Below are positions 40,277 to 50,325 of a DNA stretch of 64,000 nucleotides, one piece after another. The notes below the pieces were generated by a model. The model saw nothing but the letters and a program-made list of their open reading frames with translations, was not told the DNA's origin and did not search any database. The DNA is taken from NCBI RefSeq assembly GCF_022378355.1, contig NZ_JAKMAJ010000002.1, positions 62,001 to 126,000 of the forward strand, read 5' to 3'. Each line of letters starts with the position of its first letter. The first letter of the stretch is position 1. This DNA comes from Brenneria bubanii (GTDB lineage Bacteria; Pseudomonadota; Gammaproteobacteria; Enterobacterales; Enterobacteriaceae). The position numbers were made by a program, and so were the translations under genes.

Positions 40277-41431
40277 CTACTCCTCATCCAACTGCGCGGC
40301 GACGTACAGCAGGAAACGATCCTCAAATATCGTCAGATTCAATCCGGTCAGTTCGGAAATGCGCCGCAACCGGTAATCCAGCGTATTTTTGTGAATGAAC
40401 AGGGCCTTGGCGGTCGCACTCGCCTGCTGATTGTGGCGAATCCAGGTGTGCAGGGTTTTTCTGAATACGCCATTGCCGTCCATCGCTTTTAGCCGCTGCA
40501 GGGGGCTGAGCAATTCGGTCGCTTGCCAACCGTCGCGCAGGCTATCGAGCAGCACCGGCAGTTTAATGTCCTGATAGCAATAACACTGTACGTCGGGCAT
40601 CCGTTGCTTACCGACTTTTATTGTGGTTTTCGCCGTCTGATAAGAGCGGGCGATGCCCCCTTCTCCGGGGAAAAATTTGCCCAACGCCAGGCGTCCCTTC
40701 AACGGCGTTTCCTGTTGCAGCCGTTGGTACAGCTGCGACATGCGCCGTTTATGCTCTTCCGGCTCCCAACGTTCCGCGTGCAGATATGCCGGCTTCAGCA
40801 CCACCATTTCGGTCAGCGAGACAATCGCCATCAGGTCATCTTTGCCCGTTTCCATTAGCAACGACTGCAGCTGTTGCAGTTCGCTCATGGCGGTGCTCAC
40901 GCCCAGCTGCCCGCTGTCCAGTTCCACCACCATGGCGACGCGCGGCAGCAGCAAATCGACGCCAAGACGTTGCGCCCATTCCTGCATCGTCGAGGAATAG
41001 ACATCGCTGCGCACCATGCTCAGCACCAGCTCTTCGCGCAGACGGCTGTTCTGCGCCAACAGTTGCAATAAATGCGCCTGTTCCAGCATCATTTCCGCCG
41101 TCATGCAAACCAGTTCGCCGAATTGCAGCAGCCCTTGCGGATTCCCGGTCAGACCAACGACGCCCACAATTTGGTTATTCAGCCGCAACGGCAGATTGAT
41201 CCCCGGCTTCACGCCATGCAGGGTGTGCATGGATGCATCGTCAATCGACACGATCCGCTCTTGCGTCAGCGCCAGCAGCGCGCCTTCGTGAACCTCGCCA
41301 ATCCGCTCCTGATCGCCGCTACCGATAATGCGGCCCTTGGCATCCATAACGTTGATATTACAGTCAATAATACTCATGGTGCGTTTGACGATCGAATAGG
41401 CCAGCTTCGCGTCAAAATAGTAATCCGTCAT
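40277..41431 (-). CDS. cdaR: CdaR-family sugar-diacid/glycerate regulator
   Basis: 384 residues in the layout of E. coli CdaR (SdaR): N-terminal sugar-diacid recognition domain (about 3-135, AYSIVKRTMSIIDCNINVMDAKGRIIGSGD), a GGDEF-like middle region, and a C-terminal PucR-type HTH (about 325-380, FIHKNTLDYRLRRISELTGLNL). E. coli CdaR activates glucarate, galactarate and glycerate genes. Here the linked targets are most likely the glycerate kinase and GntP permease next door. It is transcribed in the same direction but separated from them by 360 bases. Confidence 0.88.
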   Translation of the reverse strand: MTDYYFDAKLAYSIVKRTMSIIDCNINVMDAKGRIIGSGDQERIGEVHEGALLALTQERIVSIDDASMHTLHGVKPGINLPLRLNNQIVGVVGLTGNPQGLLQFGELVCMTAEMMLEQAHLLQLLAQNSRLREELVLSMVRSDVYSSTMQEWAQRLGVDLLLPRVAMVVELDSGQLGVSTAMSELQQLQSLLMETGKDDLMAIVSLTEMVVLKPAYLHAERWEPEEHKRRMSQLYQRLQQETPLKGRLALGKFFPGEGGIARSYQTAKTTIKVGKQRMPDVQCYCYQDIKLPVLLDSLRDGWQATELLSPLQRLKAMDGNGVFRKTLHTWIRHNQQASATAKALFIHKNTLDYRLRRISELTGLNLTIFEDRFLLYVAAQLDEE

Positions 41432-41791
41432 TTATTATCCCCTGTGGGACGCTAAATAAAATAGCTCGCCAGTATGCATGATGCTTAATTGGAATGTGCC
41501 GATGGCGCATTGCTATTTGGCTAACTGAATAAAATATTCATACCGATGATCCAGCAGGAATGCACCTCTATTTGATAAAAAAGTCTGCGTTTTATTATCT
41601 GATAAAAAATAACAAATTCAGCATCTGATAAAAAATAACAAATTCAGCGGCCATGCCGAATAATCATGACGCCGCCGCGGGATGTAAAACAATAGGCTTA
41701 TGGTTCCGACTGAACCCGCTACGCCGTGATGACGCCGCGGGTTCGATATTGACGCGATGATGACAATACGGCGAGGATTAGCCGCTTTATT
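41432..41791. other. Intergenic region cdaR-glycerate kinase
   Basis: 360 bases without a gene. It holds the cdaR promoter, a 26-base tandem repeat (41597-41648) and a hairpin (arms GAACCCGC and GCGGGTTC, 41712-41744) that lies after the glycerate kinase stop and may be its terminator, though without a T-run. Confidence 0.5.
41597..41648. repeat. 26-base perfect tandem duplication upstream of cdaR
   Basis: Two identical adjacent copies of a unit beginning ATCTGATAAAAAATAACA and ending TTCAGC (41597-41622 and 41623-41648). A degenerate third copy (ATTTGATAAAAAAGTC) may lie just before. It sits about 165 bases upstream of the cdaR start and could double a regulator site or be a recent slippage event. 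Confidence 0.85.
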
Positions 41792-42937
41792 TTATACGGC
41801 GGCGATTTTCAATAACCGGCCGATATTCTCGCAGGCGCGTTCCATATTAGTCGCGCCGTCTTTCAGCAATGCCTCAATGCTGTCGGCATGCGGAATAATA
41901 CCGAAAATAGCATCGATACCTTCGTCATACAGCGTCTCAACGCCATCGCCGATGCAGCCAGAGACGGCAATCACCGCTACGCCCTGCGCTTTGGCGGTTC
42001 TGGCGACGCCATAGGGCGTTTTGCCAAATTTGGTCTGGTAGTCGATACGTCCTTCGCCGGTAAAGCAGAAGTCGGCGCCGGCCAGTTTGTCGCGCAAGCC
42101 GCTGAACTCCACGACGATGTCTATCCCCTTACGCAACGTGCAGCGCGTAAAGGCCATCAATCCGGCGCCCAGGCCGCCCGCCGCGCCAGCGCCCGGTATA
42201 TCGGCGACGTCCTTATTCAACTGGCTGCGGATCACCGCGGCATAGTGCGCCAGGTTGGCGTCCAACTGCGCCACCATTGCCGGCGTGGCGCCCTTCTGCG
42301 GCCCAAAAATCGCGGAGGCGCCCTGCTCGCCGCACAGCGGATTGCTCACATCACAGGCGACCTGAATATCAACCTGCGCCAACCGGCTGTCCAGGCCGGA
42401 AATATCGATACGGTGCAGGCGTGCTAATGCGCCGCCGCCGCATGGCAGGGGCGCGCCGGACTGGTCATAGAAACGCGCGCCCAGCGCTTGCGCCATCCCG
42501 GCGCCGCCGTCGTTGGTGGCGCTGCCGCCGATGCCTAAAATGATCTTTTTAATGCCTTTGTCCAGACATGCGCGAATCAGTTCGCCGGTGCCGTAGGTGG
42601 TGGTGATCAAAGGATTTTTTGTATCGCGATTGACAAAATGGATCCCGCTGGCGGAGGCCATTTCGATCACCGCAATCTCGCCATTGCCCATAATGCCGTA
42701 GCCGGCTTCCACCGGTTTACCCAGCGGTCCGGTGACCGTCAGTGAATACAGGTTTCCCTGGGTGGCGTCGATTAATGACTGGGTCGTACCTTCGCCGCCA
42801 TCGGCCATGGGTACATGGACATAGTTCGCATCAGGAAAGACTTTCCTTAACCCTTTCTCCATCGCGTTGCACACTTCTTTCGCCGTCATACTCTCTTTGA
42901 AAGAATCGGGAGCTAAAACAAAGGTTTCTTTTTTCAT
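41792..42937 (-). CDS. Glycerate kinase (GarK/GlxK family)
   Basis: 381 residues of glycerate kinase type 1, which phosphorylates D-glycerate to 2-phosphoglycerate. Family blocks visible: LAPDSFKESMTA, PMADGGEGT, GIGGSATNDGGAGMAQALG (ATP-binding region), GPQKGATPAM, GAGAAGGLGAGL and TGEGRIDYQTKFGK. The frame is open 17 codons further upstream, but ATG 42937 gives the conserved MKKETFVLAPDSF start. It follows the GntP permease by 16 bases. Which of GarK or GlxK it is cannot be told, so no symbol is given. Confidence 0.92.
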   Translation of the reverse strand: MKKETFVLAPDSFKESMTAKEVCNAMEKGLRKVFPDANYVHVPMADGGEGTTQSLIDATQGNLYSLTVTGPLGKPVEAGYGIMGNGEIAVIEMASASGIHFVNRDTKNPLITTTYGTGELIRACLDKGIKKIILGIGGSATNDGGAGMAQALGARFYDQSGAPLPCGGGALARLHRIDISGLDSRLAQVDIQVACDVSNPLCGEQGASAIFGPQKGATPAMVAQLDANLAHYAAVIRSQLNKDVADIPGAGAAGGLGAGLMAFTRCTLRKGIDIVVEFSGLRDKLAGADFCFTGEGRIDYQTKFGKTPYGVARTAKAQGVAVIAVSGCIGDGVETLYDEGIDAIFGIIPHADSIEALLKDGATNMERACENIGRLLKIAAV

Positions 42938-42953
42938 CGTGGGTTGCCTCTTC

Positions 42954-44267
42954 CTAAAAAATAAAGCCGTAAAGCACGGTGGCGACAAGGGTCATGGTTC
43001 CCCCGACAATCGCTTCATACGGCAGCAGGCACATACGCTGCTTGATGCTCATGTTCATGCTCTGCGCGGTGACGTGGAAATAGTTGCCCTGTGGTAAAGA
43101 GTCGATCACGGTCGCGCCAGTATGCATCATGACCGCAGAGGCGATGGGCGCAATGCCGATATTGGAAATTGCGTGGCCGAAGGTACTGGTGGACAGGATT
43201 ACGCCGGTAGACGTCGATGCGGTCGCCGCCGCCATTAAAATGCCGGAGATCGGCGCCAGGAAGGTGCCGGAGATCCCCATCAGATTAATCAACTGCACGA
43301 CCTGTACCGAGAGATCCGAAGCGGCAATCAACCCGGCGATCGAACCGGCGCCAATCAGGATCAGCACGGTCGCCGTCATTTTTTCCAGACCGGAGGTGGT
43401 ATAGGCGATAATCTTGTCCTTTTTGCCCATGGCGATCAGCCCAATAACGCCGGCGATCGGCAATACATAAAGCGCATCGAGCTTAAACGAAGAAAGCGAA
43501 CTGATGTGAAAGATGGAGCCGATCGGATTAATCATCAACAAGATAACGGCTACCGCAGGCGCGACAATCGCTTTACCCAGCGACGGGTAGACTTTCTCGC
43601 GTTTGGCGCTTTGCGTGCCGTAGGCCGCCGCCGCTTCGCCTTCGCTCACTTTGATGCCTTTGTTTTTCAGCAATGACGCGACTATCACCGTCATCAGTAA
43701 ACCGCACAGAGCAGGAATAAAGCCCGCGATCATGACGTCGCTCAAATTGAGGTGAAAACCATTGGCTGCCGCAATAGTGTTGGGATTGGGAGAAATAATA
43801 TTACCCGCCTTGCCGCCGCCGGAAAGGGCAAGCAATAACGCCAGTTTCGATATGCCCATTTTATTTCCCACCGATAAGGCAATCGGCGCCACAATTAATA
43901 CCGCGACGGGAATAAAAACGCCGACGGCGGTAATAATCATGGTGGCCAACGCCAGCGCCAATATGGCTTTACTTTCCCCCATTTTTTTTACGATGGCCTG
44001 CGCGATGGTTTCCGCCGCGCCCGACTCCATCATTACCCCGGCAAGCACCCCGGCGGCCAGCACGCGGATCACCGTACCCATCAGGCTTTGCGTGCCGGAG
44101 GTTAATAACACCAACGTTTGATCCAGATTGGCGCCGCCGATGATTGCGCCGATAATCGCGCCAAGAAACAGTGAATAAACGGGATTTATTTTTTTTAGAA
44201 TAAGCACAATAGCAATAAAAAGACCAATTAACGCCCCGTACCATGCCAATGGTTCGATGGTATGCAT
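42954..44267 (-). CDS. GntP-family permease, probable glycerate/gluconate transporter
   Basis: 437-residue inner-membrane permease with about 12 hydrophobic segments. GntP-family blocks include LLALSGGGKAGNIISPNPNTIAAANGF and AAATASTSTGVILSTSTFGHAI. The family carries gluconate and related acids with protons. Its operon with glycerate kinase and a CdaR-like regulator suggests glycerate as substrate (inference). First gene of the operon; its upstream region carries two dyads. Confidence 0.88.
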   Translation of the reverse strand: MHTIEPLAWYGALIGLFIAIVLILKKINPVYSLFLGAIIGAIIGGANLDQTLVLLTSGTQSLMGTVIRVLAAGVLAGVMMESGAAETIAQAIVKKMGESKAILALALATMIITAVGVFIPVAVLIVAPIALSVGNKMGISKLALLLALSGGGKAGNIISPNPNTIAAANGFHLNLSDVMIAGFIPALCGLLMTVIVASLLKNKGIKVSEGEAAAAYGTQSAKREKVYPSLGKAIVAPAVAVILLMINPIGSIFHISSLSSFKLDALYVLPIAGVIGLIAMGKKDKIIAYTTSGLEKMTATVLILIGAGSIAGLIAASDLSVQVVQLINLMGISGTFLAPISGILMAAATASTSTGVILSTSTFGHAISNIGIAPIASAVMMHTGATVIDSLPQGNYFHVTAQSMNMSIKQRMCLLPYEAIVGGTMTLVATVLYGFIF

Positions 44268-44666
44268 AATAAACCTCTTATATTTTTACGTTATTGATAT
44301 ACCGATACAAAATTCCCCTGGTGGGATTGGTATTAATTCATGGCAATTAAAAATAGCGTTCTATCACAGATAAATCTGGCAGGTAAATAATTCCTTATCA
44401 CGTATTGGTTGCGTATTATTTTATTACGCATATATAAAATGACCTATGTGTTAGAACACAAAAAAAATAAAAATTAAATAAAAATTTTCATGTCGAGAAA
44501 CAATAAACAGCGACCTTTATCACAATGCTGCGGCACGGGGTAAAGGGGTGCCGGCGCGCATGGGACAAGGGGCAAGAGACGCAGAAAAGCCATGCGCAGC
44601 GGTGTTCCTTTCACCAGGGAAAGCGTTCTCTCAAGCGGCATCATGTTTTTCAAACCACAAGGCTGC
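44268..44666. other. Intergenic region with two dyads upstream of the GntP permease
   Basis: About 400 AT-rich bases, no gene. TGCGTA-N9-TACGCA (44410-44430) and TGTGTT-AG-AACACA (44447-44460) are candidate operators. They lie about 150-190 bases before the permease ATG, so they suit an upstream activator such as the CdaR-like protein. Confidence 0.4.
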
Positions 44667-45662
44667 CTAATGCAGCAGTCCCTGGCGAATACGCTGTTGA
44701 CGGCTTTGTTCAAACGTCTGCATGCCGGCCAGCCCGCCGCTCTGAATCAGGCTGGGCAACTGATGGCTTTTTCCTTCGCGGATCAGATTGCTGACCGCCG
44801 AGTTCGCCGTCAGCACCTCAAACAACGCCACCCGCCCGCCTTGCGGCATCGGCAACAGCTTTTGCGCAATGACCGCCTGGAGGCAGGCGGCGAGCTGGCT
44901 GCGGACAAAGTTTTTTTCATCGCCGGGAAATACGTCCACCAGCCGATCCACCGCCTGCGCCGCACTGCGCGTGTGCAGAGTGGACAGCACCAGATGACCA
45001 GTCTCCGCCGCCGTCAGCGCCAGTCGAATGGTCTCGGCATCACGCAACTCCCCCAGCAGAATCACATCGGGATCTTCACGCAACGCGGCGCGCAACGCCT
45101 CGGCAAATGAAATCGTGTGCGGGCCGATTTCACGCTGCTGGATCAGGCACTGCCGGCTGTCGTGGATAAATTCGATCGGATCCTCCAGCGTGATGACATG
45201 CCGGTAGCTGCGCTGGTTCAACGCCGAAATCATCGCCGCCAGCGTGGTGGACTTGCCGCTGCCGGTGGCGCCGGTCAGCAAGATCAGACCATCCGGTTTA
45301 TCAAGCAGTTCTGACAGAATCGGCGGCGCGCGCAGCGTGGTTAATGAAGGGTGGGTCGACGGAATAAGCCGCAACGCGGCGGATAATCCCAGCCGCTGGC
45401 GGAACAGATTCACGCGCAGACGCTGCCCATCCGCCAGCATCAGGGCGCAGTCCAATTGACCGGCGTGCTGGAGTTGTCGCAACTGGGGCGGATCGAGCCA
45501 GGCGGCGCACCATTGTTCCAGCCGCTCGGCGCTCAAACGTGGTAAGGTATTTTCCGTGCGCAGCTGGCCATCTACGCGCAACACCGGCGGATGTCCGCTA
45601 CACAGGTGCAGATCCGAAGCATTATGCTTTACACTAAGCGATACCCATTCACCCACATTCAT
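44667..45662 (-). CDS. yggR: PilT-like secretion/retraction ATPase YggR
   Basis: 331-residue hexameric type IV pilus retraction-type ATPase. Walker A GATGSGKST (about 130), the Asp box ITLEDPIEFIH, Walker B DPDVILLGELRD and the His box LVLSTLHTRSAAQAVDRL are all intact. E. coli YggR is a PilT homologue next to yggS, as here (divergent). No pilus structural genes are in the window. Confidence 0.9.
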   Translation of the reverse strand: MNVGEWVSLSVKHNASDLHLCSGHPPVLRVDGQLRTENTLPRLSAERLEQWCAAWLDPPQLRQLQHAGQLDCALMLADGQRLRVNLFRQRLGLSAALRLIPSTHPSLTTLRAPPILSELLDKPDGLILLTGATGSGKSTTLAAMISALNQRSYRHVITLEDPIEFIHDSRQCLIQQREIGPHTISFAEALRAALREDPDVILLGELRDAETIRLALTAAETGHLVLSTLHTRSAAQAVDRLVDVFPGDEKNFVRSQLAACLQAVIAQKLLPMPQGGRVALFEVLTANSAVSNLIREGKSHQLPSLIQSGGLAGMQTFEQSRQQRIRQGLLH

Positions 45663-45682
45663 CGATAATCTCCTGAATTACT

Positions 45683-46396
45683 ATGACGACTATCCAGCAG
45701 AATCTACAGGACATCAGACAGCAGATCGCCGCTGCCGCGCAACAGTGCGCGCGGACACCGGAAGAAGTTAAACTGCTTGCAGTCAGCAAAACCAAACCCG
45801 TGACCGCTATCGAAGAAGCCATCGCCGCCGGACAACGCGCCTTTGGCGAAAACTATGTGCAGGAAGGCGTGGACAAAATTCATTACTTTCGGGAAAACCA
45901 GCCGGCAATGGATTTAGAATGGCACTTTATCGGACCGCTACAGTCGAATAAAAGTCGGCTGGTGGCCGAAAACTTCGCCTGGTTCCATACGGTTGATCGT
46001 CTGCGCATCGCCCAACGTTTGAGCGAACAGCGCCCGCCGTCATTGCCGCCGCTGAATGTGCTTTTGCAAATCAATATCAGCAACGAAGCAAGCAAATCCG
46101 GTATTGGCGTTGATGAATTACCGGCGCTGGCCGCCAGCGTGGCGGCATTGCCAAATCTGCGGCTACGCGGGTTGATGGCCATCCCGGCGCCGGAAACAGA
46201 CTATGGGCGCCAACTGGCTGTTTTCCGGCAAATGGATGATTTATTTAAACAATTGACGTTACATTATCCCCACATCGATACCCTATCGATGGGCATGACC
46301 GATGATATGCGCGCCGCCGTCGCCGCAGGCAGCACGCTGGTGCGAATCGGCACCGCCATTTTTGGGGCCCGGGACTACTCGGCGTCGACGAAATAA
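45683..46396 (+). CDS. yggS: Pyridoxal-5'-phosphate homeostasis protein YggS
   Basis: 237 residues of the PLPBP family, alanine-racemase N-terminal fold. The PLP lysine lies in LLAVSKTKP (about residue 36), followed by the conserved FGENYVQEG; a late SMGMTDDMRAAVAAGSTLVRIGTAIFG is also typical. It buffers PLP and affects amino-acid pools; it is not an active racemase. First of the yggS-proC-yggT-yggU-rdgB-hemW series. Confidence 0.95.
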   Translation: MTTIQQNLQDIRQQIAAAAQQCARTPEEVKLLAVSKTKPVTAIEEAIAAGQRAFGENYVQEGVDKIHYFRENQPAMDLEWHFIGPLQSNKSRLVAENFAWFHTVDRLRIAQRLSEQRPPSLPPLNVLLQINISNEASKSGIGVDELPALAASVAALPNLRLRGLMAIPAPETDYGRQLAVFRQMDDLFKQLTLHYPHIDTLSMGMTDDMRAAVAAGSTLVRIGTAIFGARDYSASTK

Positions 46397-46464
46397 CCCG
46401 CTACGACAATGGCGCCGACCATATCGGCAACGATTAACTGCACAAAAAATCAGTGAGAGCTTAA

Positions 46465-47286
46465 ATGCAACAACGTAAAATAGCGTTTATTGGCGCAGGC
46501 AATATGGCGCAAGCCATTGTCGCCGGATTAATTGATAAAGGTTATCCCGCGCGCAACATCTGCGTATGCGCGCCATCGGGTAAAAACCGCGACGCGCTGG
46601 CGGCCAAATATGGCGTAATCAGCAGCGCGGATAACGTACAAAGCGTCCAGCAAGCCGACGTTATTGTACTGGCGGTAAAACCGCAAATGATGGCGGGCGT
46701 TTGCCAACCCTTGCGCCAGCAGGTGGATTTTACCGGCAAGCTGGTGTTGTCAATCGCCGCCGGCATCAACATCGCCCGGTTTCAGGCGCTGCTGGGCGAT
46801 GACGTGAATATCGTGCGCATCATGCCCAATACCCCGTCGCTGGTGGGAAAAGGAATGAGCGGATTGTATGCCCCCGCCACAGTCGGCGACGCCGATCGCG
46901 AGTTTACGGCCGGGTTGATGAAAAGCGTGGGTCAAGTATGCTGGGTGGAAAGCGAATCAGGCATTAACGGCGTGATTGCCGCGGCCGGCAGCGCGCCCGC
47001 GTATTTCTTCCTGTTTATGGAGGCGATGCAGCAGGAAGCTATCCGTCAGGGATTCGATGCCGAAACCGCCCGTCTACTGGTGCAGCAGTCCGCTTCCGGC
47101 GCCGCGGCGCTGGTGGAAGCCAGTCCGGATACCCCGCTGTCGACGCTACGCGAAAATGTCACCTCTAAAGGCGGCACCACCGCCGAGGCATTACGGATAT
47201 TCAATGAGCGCCAACTGACGCAAATCGTATCTGACGCCATGCAGGCGGCCGTTGACCGCGCTCAGGAAATGGAAAAGCTGTTCTGA
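46465..47286 (+). CDS. proC: Pyrroline-5-carboxylate reductase
   Basis: 273-residue NAD(P)H-dependent enzyme, the last step of proline synthesis. Rossmann GAGNMAQAIVAGL at about 9-21 and the C-terminal VTSKGGTTAEALRIF signature. It follows yggS by 68 bases. In E. coli proC lies elsewhere, but the yggS-proC-yggT order is common in other Gammaproteobacteria. Confidence 0.96.
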   Translation: MQQRKIAFIGAGNMAQAIVAGLIDKGYPARNICVCAPSGKNRDALAAKYGVISSADNVQSVQQADVIVLAVKPQMMAGVCQPLRQQVDFTGKLVLSIAAGINIARFQALLGDDVNIVRIMPNTPSLVGKGMSGLYAPATVGDADREFTAGLMKSVGQVCWVESESGINGVIAAAGSAPAYFFLFMEAMQQEAIRQGFDAETARLLVQQSASGAAALVEASPDTPLSTLRENVTSKGGTTAEALRIFNERQLTQIVSDAMQAAVDRAQEMEKLF

Positions 47287-47334
47287 TTGAAAACGTTAAT
47301 CATTATCCCATTTTATTAAGGAACCGACGTACCT

Positions 47335-47889
47335 ATGCTTACCCTGACATTTCTGGTCAAAACGCTGATCGACCTCTACGTAATCGTGTTGCTGTTGCGC
47401 ATCTGGATGCAGTGGTCACGCAGTGATTTTTACAACCCTCTCTCGCAGTTCGTGGTCAAAATCACTCAGCCGGTTGTCGGGCCGCTACGCCGGATCCTTC
47501 CTTCACTGGGTCCGATTGACAGCGCATCCTTGCTGCTGGCGTTTATTCTGACCACCATCAAATACCCGCTGCTGCTGTTGATTCAGGCCGGCGCGCTATC
47601 CCTCAGCCCGCTGAACCTGCTGGTCGGCTTGCTCTCGCTGCTCAAATCCGCCGGTTATCTGATCTTCTGGATCTTGATTATTCGGTCATTGATGAGCTGG
47701 ATCAGCCAGGGCCGCAGCCCGATCGAATATCTGCTGCATCAGTTGACCGAGCCGCTGATGGCGCCGGTTCGCCGCATCATTCCGGTGATGGGCGGCATCG
47801 ACTTTTCGGCGATGGCGGTGATCGTGATCCTGTATCTGTTCAATTATCTTGGCATGGATCTGTTTCCCGGGTTGTGGTTCCTGTTGTGA
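47335..47889 (+). CDS. yggT: YggT-family inner-membrane protein
   Basis: 184 residues with two YggT repeats, each a pair of hydrophobic segments around a conserved RI-P motif ([19 protein letters not shown] and [19 protein letters not shown]). The family is linked to osmotic and envelope functions; biochemical role unknown. It overlaps yggU by four bases. Confidence 0.93.
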   Translation: MLTLTFLVKTLIDLYVIVLLLRIWMQWSRSDFYNPLSQFVVKITQPVVGPLRRILPSLGPIDSASLLLAFILTTIKYPLLLLIQAGALSLSPLNLLVGLLSLLKSAGYLIFWILIIRSLMSWISQGRSPIEYLLHQLTEPLMAPVRRIIPVMGGIDFSAMAVIVILYLFNYLGMDLFPGLWFLL

Positions 47890-48176
47890 GTGCCGTTACG
47901 CGCCAAGATGGCGACCTGGTGATTCGGCTGTATATTCAGCCGAAAGCCAGCCGTGACCAGATTGTCGGGCTGCACGGCGACGAATTGAAAGTCGCCGTGA
48001 CCGCGCCGCCGGTTGATGGTCAGGCCAACGCCCATCTGACCAAATTTCTCGCCAAACAGTTCCGGGTCGCCAAAAGTCTGGTCATCATCGAAAAAGGCGA
48101 ACTCGGCCGGCATAAACAGATAAAAATCATCAATCCGCAACAGATCCCGGCGGAAGTCGCGGACCTCATTCAATAA
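47886..48176 (+). CDS. yggU: YggU, DUF167 (UPF0235) protein
   Basis: 96 residues. The core [35 protein letters not shown] is the DUF167 signature. A GTG at 47874 would extend it by four residues, but the GTG at 47886 overlaps the yggT stop as GTGA and gives the E. coli length (MSAVT...). Function unknown. Confidence 0.92.
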   Translation: MSAVTRQDGDLVIRLYIQPKASRDQIVGLHGDELKVAVTAPPVDGQANAHLTKFLAKQFRVAKSLVIIEKGELGRHKQIKIINPQQIPAEVADLIQ

Positions 48177-48192
48177 AGACGCAGGAAAAAAT

Positions 48193-48786
48193 ATGCAAAA
48201 AGTGGTTTTGGCAACCGGCAATCCCGGTAAAGTGCGCGAACTCGCCAGTCTACTGGCGGATTTTGGTCTGGATGTCGTGGCGCAAACCGAACTGGGTGTG
48301 GATTCCGCGGAAGAAACCGGCCTGACATTTATCGAGAACGCGATCCTGAAAGCGCGTCATGCCGCCCAAATCACCGGTCTGCCGGCGATTGCCGATGATT
48401 CCGGTCTGGCGGTGGATGCGCTGGGCGGCGCGCCGGGCATCTATTCGGCGCGCTATGCCGGTCCCGACGCCAGCGACCAACAGAATCTGGACAAGCTGCT
48501 GCAGGCGTTGACAGACGTTCCCGACGAACAGCGCGGCGCCAGCTTCCATTGCGTGCTGGTTTATCTGCGCCATGCCGATGATCCAACCCCGCTGGTGTTC
48601 CACGGTCGCTGGGGCGGGATGCTGGCCCATGAACCCGCCGGCGACGGGGGTTTTGGTTATGACCCCATTTTCATTGTGCCGGCGTTGGGGAAAACCGCGG
48701 CGGAGCTCACCCGCGAAGAAAAACATGCCCTCTCCCATCGCGGCCAGGCGCTGCGCATGCTGCTGGATGCCCTGCGTAATGCTTAA
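48193..48786 (+). CDS. rdgB: dITP/XTP pyrophosphatase RdgB
   Basis: 197-residue Ham1-family house-cleaning enzyme that hydrolyses dITP, ITP and XTP to monophosphates. Substrate-binding [12 protein letters not shown] at the N-terminus, then [24 protein letters not shown] and [11 protein letters not shown]. It follows yggU by 16 bases and overlaps hemW by eight. Confidence 0.96.
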   Translation: MQKVVLATGNPGKVRELASLLADFGLDVVAQTELGVDSAEETGLTFIENAILKARHAAQITGLPAIADDSGLAVDALGGAPGIYSARYAGPDASDQQNLDKLLQALTDVPDEQRGASFHCVLVYLRHADDPTPLVFHGRWGGMLAHEPAGDGGFGYDPIFIVPALGKTAAELTREEKHALSHRGQALRMLLDALRNA

Positions 48787-49915
48787 ACTGCCGCCGCTCA
48801 GCCTGTACATTCATATTCCCTGGTGCGTACAGAAATGTCCGTACTGCGATTTCAACTCGCATGCGCTGAAAGGCGACGTGCCGCACCGGGAATATGTCGA
48901 ACACCTGCTGGCCGATCTGGACGCCGACCTGCCGCTGGCGGGCGACCGGGCGCTGCATTCCATTTTTATCGGCGGCGGCACGCCCAGCCTGTTGAGCGCC
49001 GAAGCGATGCAGTTCTTGCTGGATGGCGTCCGGGCGCGTTTGCCGTTAACGCCGGATGCCGAGATCACCATGGAAGCGAATCCCGGCACGGTGGAGGCCG
49101 ATCGCTTCAGCGGTTATCAACGCGCCGGCATCAACCGCATTTCGATTGGCGTGCAAAGTTTCAATCCGCAAAAACTGACGCGTCTGGGACGTATTCACGG
49201 GCCGAATGAGGCCAAACGCGCCGCACGCCTCGCCGCCGGACTGGGGTTACGCAGCTTTAACCTTGATCTGATGCACGGTCTGCCCGACCAGTCGCTGGAT
49301 GAGGCGCTGGACGATCTGCGTCAGGCCATCGCCCTCGATCCGCCGCATCTGTCTTGGTACCAGCTCACCATCGAACCCAATACGCTGTTTGGCTCCCGCC
49401 CGCCGACGCTGCCGGACGACGACGCGCTGTGGGATATTTATGAGCAAGGCCACCGGCTATTGAGCGCGGCGGGCTATCGCCAGTATGAAACGTCGGCCTA
49501 CGCCAAACCGGGCTATCAGTGTCAACATAACCTGAACTACTGGCGCTTTGGCGATTATCTGGGGATCGGCTGCGGCGCGCACGGCAAGCTGACATTCAGC
49601 GACGGGCGCATTCTGCGCACGGTGAAAACCCGCCATCCGCGCGGCTATATGCGGGGCGATTATCTGGATAAACGGCATGAAGTGGTCAACGACGACCGGC
49701 CCTTCGAGTTCTTTATGAACCGTTTTCGCCTGCTGGAGGCCGCGCCTCGCGCCGATTTCACCGCCTATACCGGACTGGATGAAAGCGTGATCCGGCCGCA
49801 GTTGGATCAGGCGCTGGCGCAGGGGTATCTGCATGAAAGCGACGCCGACTGGCAAATTACCGAACACGGCAAGCTGTTTCTGAATTCGCTGCTGGAGCTG
49901 TTTCTGACGGAATAG
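48779..49915 (+). CDS. hemW: HemW, radical-SAM heme chaperone
   Basis: 378 residues, equal to E. coli HemW (YggW). The radical-SAM motif CVQKCPYC (C16, C20, C23) is followed by IGGGTPSLL and [10 protein letters not shown]; the C-terminal HemN-like domain follows. HemW binds heme and is thought to deliver it to respiratory proteins; it lacks coproporphyrinogen dehydrogenase activity. The frame is open to 48572 inside rdgB, but ATG 48779 fits the family. Confidence 0.95.
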   Translation: MLKLPPLSLYIHIPWCVQKCPYCDFNSHALKGDVPHREYVEHLLADLDADLPLAGDRALHSIFIGGGTPSLLSAEAMQFLLDGVRARLPLTPDAEITMEANPGTVEADRFSGYQRAGINRISIGVQSFNPQKLTRLGRIHGPNEAKRAARLAAGLGLRSFNLDLMHGLPDQSLDEALDDLRQAIALDPPHLSWYQLTIEPNTLFGSRPPTLPDDDALWDIYEQGHRLLSAAGYRQYETSAYAKPGYQCQHNLNYWRFGDYLGIGCGAHGKLTFSDGRILRTVKTRHPRGYMRGDYLDKRHEVVNDDRPFEFFMNRFRLLEAAPRADFTAYTGLDESVIRPQLDQALAQGYLHESDADWQITEHGKLFLNSLLELFLTE

Positions 49916-50127
49916 CCCGTGCGCCGGCGAACAGGGAGGTTCGCTCAATCGCGATGGACATCACATCAGCGGCTTAAGGCCTGGCGTACTGTATCAGGGA
50001 CCAGATTTTCCTGAGAAAAAACAGCGGGTCAGCATGATAAATATCTGCATTTCCGTCTGAGCGAGATTGAATTTCCGCCTGGGGTTATGACACAGTGTAA
50101 CCCTGTTGAAATCTGCTGGTGACGATA

Positions 50128-50256
50128 ATGAAATATATAAAATTACTCATGGCATCGCTGCTGGTGACCGCCGTATTGAGCGGTTGCAATACCGCGCGCG
50201 GCTTTGGTCAGGACGTGGAAAAGTTAGGCAGCAAAATTTCCAGTTCAGCCAGTTAA
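50128..50256 (+). CDS. ecnB: Entericidin-type small lipoprotein
   Basis: 42 residues, MKYIKLLMASLLVTAVLSGC with lipobox LSGC (Cys 20), then NTARGFGQDVEKLGSKISSS. This matches the entericidin A/B family: a small outer-membrane lipoprotein linked to stationary-phase lysis in E. coli, where ecnA/ecnB form an antidote/toxin pair. Only one member is visible here. The end (EKLGSKISSSAS) favours the B-type, but A or B cannot be fixed from length alone. Confidence 0.8.
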   Translation: MKYIKLLMASLLVTAVLSGCNTARGFGQDVEKLGSKISSSAS

Positions 50257-50307
50257 CCATGTATTGAAGTATTGAATCGCCGAATCAGGCGAAAAATCCG
50301 GCGGCAC

Positions 50308-50325
50308 CGCCCTTCCGGGGCGTTT
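50308..50325 (+). terminator. Possible terminator of the entericidin gene
   Basis: CGCCC and GGGCG arms with loop TTCCG, then TTT. Short stem, so weak; it overlaps the elaA stop on the other strand. Confidence 0.35.
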
